DNA from: Caldisphaera sp046536515
GTDB lineage: Archaea; Thermoproteota; Thermoprotei_A; Sulfolobales; Acidilobaceae
Length of the DNA stretch: 11,386 nt
Direction of reading: 5' to 3'
Assembly: GCF_046536515.1 (NCBI RefSeq)
Contig: NZ_JAWDMQ010000041.1
Coordinates: 1-11,386, forward strand
Below the pieces are notes generated by a model. It worked only from the letters and a program-made list of their open reading frames with translations, did not search any database and was not told the DNA's origin. The translations under genes and the position numbers were made by a program. Positions 1 through 5,688 of the stretch are shown one piece after another; the first letter of the stretch is position 1, and each line of letters begins with the position of its first letter.

Positions 1-556
1 TACCTTGCTTACCATACCACCTTAACCTACCAGCAAAATCTATTTCCATTTTGAAATCTTTTAGAATAATTTTATGATTAACTCCATCTATTTCATATCT
101 TGTCTAATAACAAGTAAAAGCTTCCTCTTCTTAGTATCTTTATCAATCCAATATCCTGGTGGTTTTATATGTTTAATACGATTTTGTAGTTTTCCTTTTT
201 TTCTTTATTAAAGAAAAGAAAGATGACCAAGCTTCATTATTCTTCTGCATAACTGCTTGAGCATTAACTCCTAAATACTTTTTATATTTTTTGTAGTATT
301 TATCCCATGTTTTATTGAAGTCCACTTTCTTTTCATGAAAGAACTGTTGCCTCCTCTCATAGTTCAACTCATTGAAGAGCTTTGATGAGATATTAGCTAG
401 CCTTCTGAGCTTCCTTTCCTGAAAACCATTTGGAAGAAGGCGTACTACATTTGTTCTCTTATTTGTATAATTAACTTCGTAGATGCCTTCATCTGGTATT
501 GCTGGAGAAATCGGCTCCCGCTCCTCATGTTTTAAGAGTTGACCAGACGAAGGCAT
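1..556 (-). pseudogene. tnpB: Decayed IS605-family TnpB (OrfB), frameshifted and cut by window edge
   Basis: TnpB is the RNA-guided nuclease accessory protein of IS200/IS605 and IS1341-type elements. Read from 556 downward, the first frame gives about 127 residues including NVVRLLP, KLRRLA, FNELNYERRQQFF and NNEAWSSFFSL, which match the N-terminal helical part of Sulfolobus-type TnpB as I remember it. Near 195-205 an A-rich run (T7 on the plus strand) shifts the frame by one base. The next frame reads GKLQNRIKHIKPPGYW and KRKLLLVIRQD. A second shift near 95-101 (net loss of 1 or 4 bases) returns to the first frame, which reads RYEIDG, KDFKMEIDF and GRLRWYGKQG to the window edge. The catalytic RuvC part lies outside the window. 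A TAG stop precedes the ATG directly, so no in-frame extension upstream exists. Both shifts could be real decay or sequencing errors; decay seems likelier. Confidence 0.8.
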
Positions 557-559
557 CTA
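480..559. repeat. Long inverted repeat spanning the tnpB start codon
   Basis: TAGATGCCTTCATCTGGT at 480-497 pairs with ACCAGACGAAGGCATCTA at 542-559: 17 of 18 positions are complementary, and the single mismatch becomes a G-U pair in one of the two possible RNAs. The loop is 44 bases and contains a further small GGAG/CTCC pairing. The tnpB start codon (554-556) sits in one arm, so in the transcript the start would be buried in a strong hairpin. It may be a structural end of the mobile element or a device that limits transposon protein synthesis. The pairing is read directly; the role is inferred. Confidence 0.75.
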
Positions 560-600
560 AAAGCATCTCAAATAGAAATAGTATTTTTGATTTAAAAATT

Positions 601-675
601 TACCCTTCTAGAAGGGGCGAGGTTTGCCGTTCGCTTTATCATACCGTACTTTACAGAGCTATGGTAAGAAGGGTA
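601..675 (+). repeat. Compact foldable segment with two competing pairings
   Basis: TACCCTTCT (601-609) pairs perfectly with AGAAGGGTA (667-675), enclosing two hairpins: GGGGCGA (614-620) with TCGCTTT (631-637, three G-U pairs if the RNA is plus-strand) and TACCGTA (642-648) with TATGGTA (660-666, one G-U pair). This gives a three-way junction of 75 bases. The same left arm can instead pair with AGAAGGG at 610-616, forming the palindrome CCCTTCTAGAAGGG. The two folds exclude each other. The G-U pairs favour a plus-strand RNA. It is tRNA-sized but lacks tRNA landmarks. Whether it is transcribed is unknown. Confidence 0.45.
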
Positions 676-705
676 CATTAAACTTGTAATTCTTCAGACC
701 GGGAA

Positions 706-725
706 GTATAGAGAAATCTCTACAC
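706..725. repeat. Small hairpin
   Basis: TAGAGA (709-714) and TCTCTA (717-722) are complementary around a very short AA centre; realistically this is 5 base pairs with a 4-base loop, extended by GT/AC at 706-707 and 724-725 across one mismatch. It is one of several inverted repeats in this gene-free stretch and may belong to the transposon end. Confidence 0.45.
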
Positions 726-819
726 ACTAACTATGAAGTGATGAAAATGAAGGTGGTAAATTACAAACCTATGATCCGCCCTAAAGAACTCTCTCCCTTC
801 AAGGTGCGGAGGAGGTCAT

Positions 820-2577
820 TTATGAGAAATACGCGAGATTTACAGAATCATAAGTTAAATTGTTAAAACAAACATAGGCATACAATCCATTATTCAAGTT
901 CGCAGTAAAATTTTTACCGTAAATATATTCGTTTTCTATTAAAAATTCTCCGTTATTTGCAATCAAATTGAAGAATATATTTTGATTGCAATTAGTATTA
1001 TATGCAATTCCATTAATAAAATTGTAAATAATGCTCTGGTTAATATCTATACCTGAATAATATATTTTAGGATTATAATTGTTGTTAGAAGTAAAATAAA
1101 AATAATTATTTATATTAGCAATCATAATCGGATTCAATATAAATGGGGATACATTAGCTGGATGTAAAATTAAATAATATTTTAAACCATTTGTATTTTT
1201 TAGAGTAAAAGCTGGTATAGAATCATAATAATAAATTAAGTAAGGAAAATAAACAAGATAAGAATTATAATACTTTGCCTGAAAAATGTGAAAGCTATTA
1301 TCAATGATTCTTGATATATTTCCAAAAGAAGTATTAAACACTAACTCTGGGTATTGAAAATTCATAATAGAAATCGCTTTATGCAGGTTATATGTAATAC
1401 TGGGACTCTGATTTGATAATAGTAATTTATACTCAATATAATTGTAGTGTGGAAGCAAAAAATATGATTTAGTATAATTATATTTGTATAGTTTTTCTAG
1501 TTCAAGAGATATATTTATGTTAAACGATTGAGACAACCCAATATTTGAATAATAAAAAACTAGAGGTCCAGAGGTTATAGTATATCCATTTAATTCTCCT
1601 GCACCTACATATGTTGCCTGATTATTATTACCGTTAATTAGAGTATTGGTATAATTTAATGTACCAGTATAATTATTTATGTTCCCATACAAAGACAATA
1701 TAGGAGCGTTATTTGAAGTTATAGGCATTAAAAATACAGAAGCAGTAAAAACAATATTCCCTCTTATATTACCCTTAATTAAATAAAATGCTGTATTATT
1801 TGAATAAATATATACATAAATAACACAATTTTGATTACTATAATAAACTCCTGCAAACAATTCTAATTTCGTATTATTAATATAGTAACTGCCAAGATAT
1901 ATCATGCCATTATTATTGATGTAAAATTTCGTTCTATTGATATTAAATGTGATATTCAAATTATTATTAATGTTTCCACTTACATTAATGTTAAATTGCT
2001 TTGTAATGTTAACATAATAATAATTTACGTTTGGAGGAGTAAATGATACAAAATAAGAATTGTTAAATAATGTACTTGAGTCTTTATCATAATTTTTTTC
2101 CAGAGAAACATTACTTGCTAAAAACCTGCAAGAAAAATAATCAAGGCTAGGATTCGTTAGAATTTTGTTAAGACTTGGATCGTAGTAAGGATCGTATGTT
2201 ATTATAGTTCCATGGTCAGTAACTAAAAATACAGAAACATTTTGTGTGCAGTTATAATCTTTTATTAATGGAATAACGCTAAATTTGGTATATAGGTTTA
2301 TTGGTTTTATAATTTCTTGATTTCCTAACACAATGAGCATATATGATAAATTTATGGGATAGTAGCTTTCTATTAATAAATAAAGGCCACTGCTATTATA
2401 AATCATACTCATCAAAGGAGGGTCATAGGTCTCAAAAATCCTTTTTTGATATATGTTCATAATTTTATATGATTCATTAATGTCCTTTAGATAAAAATTA
2501 TAAAAAAATGTTAAAGATACCAATACAATCGTTAAAACTATAATACTTCCAACCATTTCACTTAAATTTCTTCTCAA
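820..2577 (-). CDS. Asn-rich surface protein with pilin-like N-terminal anchor
   Basis: I do not recognise the family of this 585-residue protein. It starts MRRNLSEMVGSIIVL, a short basic head followed by LSE-x-VG and one hydrophobic helix (about residues 9-29). That pattern is typical of archaeal type IV pilins and archaellins processed by PibD-type peptidases, although Asn at the -1 position would be unusual. The rest is predicted to be outside the cell: rich in Asn, Tyr, Ile and Ser, with more than twenty N-x-S/T sequons and few Cys, as expected for a heavily N-glycosylated crenarchaeal surface protein. No C-terminal membrane helix is seen. It is far larger than a normal pilin (about 130-200 residues), so it may be an adhesin, a pseudopilin or a surface-anchored binding protein. 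The start is TTG at 2575-2577 with a G6 run 5 bases upstream. No neighbouring gene explains its role, and no T-rich terminator follows the stop. Confidence 0.8.
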   Translation of the reverse strand: MRRNLSEMVGSIIVLTIVLVSLTFFYNFYLKDINESYKIMNIYQKRIFETYDPPLMSMIYNSSGLYLLIESYYPINLSYMLIVLGNQEIIKPINLYTKFSVIPLIKDYNCTQNVSVFLVTDHGTIITYDPYYDPSLNKILTNPSLDYFSCRFLASNVSLEKNYDKDSSTLFNNSYFVSFTPPNVNYYYVNITKQFNINVSGNINNNLNITFNINRTKFYINNNGMIYLGSYYINNTKLELFAGVYYSNQNCVIYVYIYSNNTAFYLIKGNIRGNIVFTASVFLMPITSNNAPILSLYGNINNYTGTLNYTNTLINGNNNQATYVGAGELNGYTITSGPLVFYYSNIGLSQSFNINISLELEKLYKYNYTKSYFLLPHYNYIEYKLLLSNQSPSITYNLHKAISIMNFQYPELVFNTSFGNISRIIDNSFHIFQAKYYNSYLVYFPYLIYYYDSIPAFTLKNTNGLKYYLILHPANVSPFILNPIMIANINNYFYFTSNNNYNPKIYYSGIDINQSIIYNFINGIAYNTNCNQNIFFNLIANNGEFLIENEYIYGKNFTANLNNGLYAYVCFNNLTYDSVNLAYFS

Positions 2578-2602
2578 CGAATCCCCCCTAAATAATAAAC
2601 GT

Positions 2603-2612
2603 ATTTTAAAAG
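2603..2612 (-). promoter_or_regulatory. Candidate TATA box for the surface-protein gene
   Basis: On the minus strand CTTTTAAAAT lies about 26 bases upstream of position 2582, which would place transcription start a few bases before the TTG start codon. A G6 run (2583-2588) sits between the two. It could serve as a ribosome site only if transcription starts further upstream. Confidence 0.4.
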
Positions 2613-2725
2613 AGACCTTACTCGAAAATAATAAATATGCGAAACTAATCTTTTGAAACTAAAAGAAATTGATTTGCTAATATAAAAGGTTCACTATTAA
2701 ATATGAAATTAAATATAAATTAGAA

Positions 2726-2735
2726 TTAATATAAA
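2726..2735 (+). promoter_or_regulatory. Candidate TATA box for the DUF309-kinase operon
   Basis: TTAATATAAA is centred about 26 bases before 2757, which places transcription start within a few bases of the ATG at 2766, so the message would be nearly leaderless. GGGAG at 2757-2761 is a weak ribosome-site candidate. The whole stretch is AT-rich, so other TATA-like matches nearby, such as GTATATAATT at 2744-2753, cannot be excluded. Confidence 0.35.
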
Positions 2736-2765
2736 CTATAGTTGTATATAATTATAGGGAGAAAA

Positions 2766-3326
2766 ATGGATAGGGTACTATACGTAATAGAAAACAATGG
2801 ATATAGCATTAATGATTTAAATAGTTTAAAAGATAAACTAAGCAATCTAGGATGTCCCCATACAATAAGGGTTTCTTTAACCCATTTAGAAGTTGTAGCA
2901 TTTTGCAAGGATTCAAAGATGCTGAGAGAGAAGATAACAAAATCAATCGGATCTAGAATACTAGATATTTTTATTGGAGAACCAGAAATTAAAAAAGGGA
3001 AAGAATTATCTGATTTTATATTATTTCTTGATAATGAACTATTTTGGCTTGCGCATACATTTATGGAAAATCCATGGAAATCATACAACGAAAAAAAGCT
3101 GCAATCTCTTGTCTTATATGCTGGAGCTCTAGCAAAGGCACAAGAAGGAGATAAAAGAGCTGCAATGAATTTAATTCAAATGACAAAAGATCTTGGTGGT
3201 GATGAATTTATAGATCTAAATTGCGCAATAAAACAAATAGATTTAATCTTTGCAAATCAAAGAACTTATGCATCGAAATGTCTTAATGTTGACCAAATAA
3301 TAAAGTATATGAGGCCGAAAACATGA
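2766..3326 (+). CDS. DUF309-like helical protein
   Basis: This 186-residue protein has a C-terminal half resembling DUF309. Residues about 90-130 read ELFWLAHTFME, then PWK, then LQSLVLYAGALAKAQEGD and RAAMNLI. This matches the family pattern of an aromatic-W-x-x-H-x-x-x-E-x-x-W helix followed by a helix with LQ-x-L, a KAQ-x-G turn and an Ala-rich segment. His97, Glu101 and Trp104 are the likely conserved residues. The function of DUF309 is not known to me. The first 80 residues (MDRVLYVIENNGYS...) are not recognised. The ATG at 2766 is preferred over an in-frame TTG at 2742, because a TATA-like element at 2726-2735 fits transcription starting near 2757. The last codons overlap the next gene by ATGA, so the two are surely one operon and probably translationally coupled. 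Confidence 0.75.
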   Translation: MDRVLYVIENNGYSINDLNSLKDKLSNLGCPHTIRVSLTHLEVVAFCKDSKMLREKITKSIGSRILDIFIGEPEIKKGKELSDFILFLDNELFWLAHTFMENPWKSYNEKKLQSLVLYAGALAKAQEGDKRAAMNLIQMTKDLGGDEFIDLNCAIKQIDLIFANQRTYASKCLNVDQIIKYMRPKT

Positions 3327-4420
3327 AAATAGGCCTAATAATAAATCCTATCGCAGGAATGGGAGGAAAGGTTGGATTAAAGGGTACTGATGGGAATTTA
3401 TATGAAAAAGCAATAGCTTTAGGTGCAAATCCAATATCTATTAATAGAACAATGGAATTTCTGAACAACTTACACCTATACGATAAATTCACTTTTTTAG
3501 TACCGAATGGAATTATGGGAGAACATGTGATAAGACAGAGTAAGATAAAAAAATTTTTGGTTATTAATTGTGCTCACAGCGAATTTAAAACCGATAAATA
3601 TGATACGATTAATTGTGCCAAAACAATGAGTAATCAAATCGATGTCTTAGTATTTTCTGGAGGTGATGGAACTGCTAGAGATATTTATGATGCTATAAAA
3701 GAATCTGTTCCTGTTATTGGAATCCCCTCTGGAGTTAAAATGTACAGTGCTGTTTTTGCTAAGAGTCCAAGAGACGCTGCTATAACCCTAGAAAATTACT
3801 ACTATAAAAATGTAAATGTAAAGTTGAAGGAGGTTCTCGATATAGATGAGGATGAATTTAGAAAAAATAAACTAGTAATCAGACTGTATGGTTATATGAA
3901 ATCTTTTTCGTCAGATGGAATGGTCGCTTCTGGTAAGCAAGCTGTTATCAGTATAGATGAGGATGAAATAGAAGGAATATCAAACTATCTAAAAGAAATT
4001 ATGCTGCCTAACTTAATTTATATAGTTGGTCCTGGTTCCACGACATATAATGTTTTTAAAAAAATTGGTATTGAAAAAACATTATTAGGAGTTGATGTTA
4101 TTAAAAACTATGAAATAATTAAAAGAGATGCAAATGAGAAAGAAATTTTAAATTTAATAAACAATGAAAGGTCTAATATAATAGTAACTCCCATTGGTGG
4201 ACAAGGCTTTTTATTTGGAAGAGGAAATCAACAAATAAGCCCAGAAGTAATTAAACTCGTGGGAAGGGAAAACATTATAGTTATATCAACTAGATCTAAA
4301 ATTAATTCTCTAAAATATCTTTTTGTCGATACAGGGGATCCTAAAGTTGATGAATTACTTAGAGGCTATATAAAAATTATAGTTGGATATAGACAAGAGA
4401 AAATAATGAAAATAATTTAA
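3323..4420 (+). CDS. COG3199-type ATP-NAD/AcoX kinase-like protein
   Basis: This 365-residue protein is close in length to the COG3199 family of predicted ATP-NAD (polyphosphate) kinases. It opens MKIGLIINPIAGMGG, the NPxAG motif, and has the nucleotide-kinase signature GGDGT at residues 113-117 after a hydrophobic strand (DVLVFSGGDG). GIPSGVKMYSAVFA at 133-146 matches the loop after the second strand, GPGSTT at 236-241 is a likely phosphate-contact loop, and PIGGQGFLFGRGNQQ near 290-304 is typical of the family's C-terminal part. Members share the NAD-kinase/diacylglycerol-kinase fold. Whether this one phosphorylates NAD or another small molecule cannot be told from sequence. Start ATG at 3323 overlaps the upstream stop (ATGA). 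It ends tail-to-tail with the ATPase gene on the other strand. Confidence 0.85.
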   Translation: MKIGLIINPIAGMGGKVGLKGTDGNLYEKAIALGANPISINRTMEFLNNLHLYDKFTFLVPNGIMGEHVIRQSKIKKFLVINCAHSEFKTDKYDTINCAKTMSNQIDVLVFSGGDGTARDIYDAIKESVPVIGIPSGVKMYSAVFAKSPRDAAITLENYYYKNVNVKLKEVLDIDEDEFRKNKLVIRLYGYMKSFSSDGMVASGKQAVISIDEDEIEGISNYLKEIMLPNLIYIVGPGSTTYNVFKKIGIEKTLLGVDVIKNYEIIKRDANEKEILNLINNERSNIIVTPIGGQGFLFGRGNQQISPEVIKLVGRENIIVISTRSKINSLKYLFVDTGDPKVDELLRGYIKIIVGYRQEKIMKII

Positions 4421-5688
4421 CTATTTTTGCTTTTTTGAGAAAATAATAAGCACTCAACTTCTCTTCCATTTTCTAGTTCAATTAGCTCAGGCGTTTCATA
4501 CTGATATAACTTCAACGCTACATATCCATTCTCTTGAACAATATCTTTTATAGACAACAAAGGTTTATAGTTTTCTTTTTCAATATTTATTATTTCCTTT
4601 AATTTATTAATATCTACATTATTTGCAATTAATTCCAAATCATTTTTGATTTCTATATTAGCATTTGTAAATTCTGTGAAATATTTTGTATCAATTAGGT
4701 AATCTAATGTTGGTTTAACTTCATCCGCTGTCCAACCACACGTTGGTAATGCCACAGGACATCTTGGATGGAATCTGCATCCTTTTGGAGGATTAATTAA
4801 ATTAGGTGGATCGCCTTTTAATACAATTCTCATCTTAGTTCTCTTTATTTGTGGAACTGCAGATATTAACGCCTGAGTATATGGATGCTCAGGATTTTTA
4901 ATAATATCGTTTTTAGTACCTTTTTCCATAATTTTACCCGCATACATAACAAAGACCCTATCTGCCATATAGGATACTACAGAGATATTGTGAGTTATTA
5001 ATAGCATAGAGATATTATATTTCTCCCTTAAATCTTTAAGCAATTCCAAAATTTCTGCTTGTATAGATACATCTAAAGCACTTGTTGGTTCATCAAGTAT
5101 GACCAATTTGGGATTGGTCGCTATTCCTCTTGCTAATGCAACTCTTTGTCTTTGACCTCCACTTAATTCATGCGGATATCTGAAGCTGAATTCTCTTGGT
5201 AACTGAACCTCGTCCAATAATTCATAAACTCTTTCTTTAGCTTCATTGCCATTTAAGTATCCAGTTTCTATTATTGGCTCAGCTATTATGTCTTCAATTT
5301 TCAATCTTGGATTTAATGATGAATACGGATCCTGAAACACTATTCCAACATTTCTTCTAAATTTCTTTAATTCATTTCCATGCAGCTTAGTAATAGAATA
5401 TTTATCTAAAATTTTTTTGATTGCACTTTCATCTTTGTTTTTCAAGGCAATATCGAATTCATCTAATTCCTTATCAGGTATATTATATAGAATTTCTCCA
5501 GAAGTTGGTTCAATTAACCTAATCAAAAGTCTGCCTAGAGTAGACTTTCCTGAACCGCTTTCTCCAACCAAACCAACTATTTCTCCTTCTTTTATTTCTA
5601 TATTAACATCTTCTACTGCTCTAATCTTAGCGTTTTTCACTCCTTTAACATCAAAAAACTTACTTAAATTTCTAGCTGCTATTATCAT
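4417..5688 (-). CDS. dppF: Oligopeptide-type ABC transporter ATPase, second subunit
   Basis: This 423-residue cytoplasmic ATPase drives import together with the other ATPase. Walker A GESGSGKST is at 42-50, Q-loop Gln119 lies in FQDPYSSLNPR, the signature LSGGQRQR starts at 175, Walker B LVILDE is at 195-200 and the switch His is at 233. The Oligo_HPY tail has NPPKGCRFHPRCP with Cys304, Cys310 and Cys317. A last Cys413 falls in VECLLF, the usual place of the fourth Cys in this family, but it is 95 residues away rather than about 17. An extra segment of roughly 78 residues therefore separates the third and fourth Cys. A smaller insert of about 30 residues sits before the Q-loop (about 71-101). 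Start ATG overlaps the upstream stop (ATGA) and follows AGGTGAT by 5 bases. The order after permease C and the first ATPase supports an F-type role. Confidence 0.92.
   Translation of the reverse strand: MIIAARNLSKFFDVKGVKNAKIRAVEDVNIEIKEGEIVGLVGESGSGKSTLGRLLIRLIEPTSGEILYNIPDKELDEFDIALKNKDESAIKKILDKYSITKLHGNELKKFRRNVGIVFQDPYSSLNPRLKIEDIIAEPIIETGYLNGNEAKERVYELLDEVQLPREFSFRYPHELSGGQRQRVALARGIATNPKLVILDEPTSALDVSIQAEILELLKDLREKYNISMLLITHNISVVSYMADRVFVMYAGKIMEKGTKNDIIKNPEHPYTQALISAVPQIKRTKMRIVLKGDPPNLINPPKGCRFHPRCPVALPTCGWTADEVKPTLDYLIDTKYFTEFTNANIEIKNDLELIANNVDINKLKEIINIEKENYKPLLSIKDIVQENGYVALKLYQYETPELIELENGREVECLLFSQKSKNS
4424..4436 (+). terminator. T-rich terminator of the kinase operon
   Basis: T5 and T6 runs separated by GC begin four bases after the kinase stop codon on the plus strand. 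This is the usual archaeal termination signal. It lies inside the last codons of the convergent ATPase gene, where it encodes the Ser/Lys/Asn tail. Confidence 0.55.

Larger units (their letters stand above)
1..817 (-). mobile_element. Probable IS605/IS1341-type element, left part only
   Basis: The tnpB remnant is preceded, in its own orientation, by a noncoding segment with several inverted repeats. This is the expected layout of the left end of a TnpB-only element. The outer limit near 817 is inferred: the sequence changes there from a GC-richer segment (CCTCCTCCGCACC on the minus strand) to the stop codon of the Asn-rich surface gene. No tnpA is visible in the 261 bases between the tnpB start and this limit, so the element would need a transposase in trans. 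IS605-type elements lack terminal inverted repeats and target duplications, so the boundary cannot be proven from one copy. Confidence 0.4.
557..819. other. Noncoding segment between tnpB remnant and surface-protein gene
   Basis: No convincing gene is present. The segment holds a perfect 14-base palindrome (603-616), a 9-base inverted repeat (601-609 with 667-675), a 7-base-pair stem (642-648 with 660-666), a hairpin at 706-725, and an 8-base inverted repeat TTGTAATT/AATTACAA (684-691 with 759-766). TCCGC and GCGGA near 775 and 805 could pair as well. At 808-817 the plus strand reads GGAGGAGGTC followed by ATG at 822, but that reading frame closes after 14 codons. The density of pairing fits a transposon end or a structured RNA. 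Confidence 0.5.

Noticed and set aside
601..675. A tRNA, because of the 75-base length and cloverleaf-like pairing
   Set aside because: There is no T-loop GTTCRA in the correct place, no D-loop GG pattern, and no proper anticodon arm on either strand.
499..681. A 60-codon open frame on the plus strand
   Set aside because: It lies antisense to the tnpB start and within inverted repeats, has no recognisable domain, ribosome site or promoter, and its composition looks like chance.
738..770. A C/D box small RNA, from GTGATGA at 738-744
   Set aside because: No CTGA D or D' box follows at a suitable distance, so only a single chance box is present.
808..866. A small plus-strand gene with a strong GGAGGAGGTC ribosome site and ATG at 822
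   Set aside because: The frame closes after 14 codons and runs antisense to the end of the surface-protein gene; the site is better explained as part of the transposon end.
2742..2765. TTG at 2742 as the start of the DUF309-like gene
   Set aside because: It would leave almost no room after the TATA-like element, and the eight added residues look like translated promoter sequence; ATG at 2766 is better.
2726..3088. A 120-codon minus-strand frame opposite the DUF309-like gene
   Set aside because: It is a shadow of the plus-strand gene, with no family match and no signals of its own.
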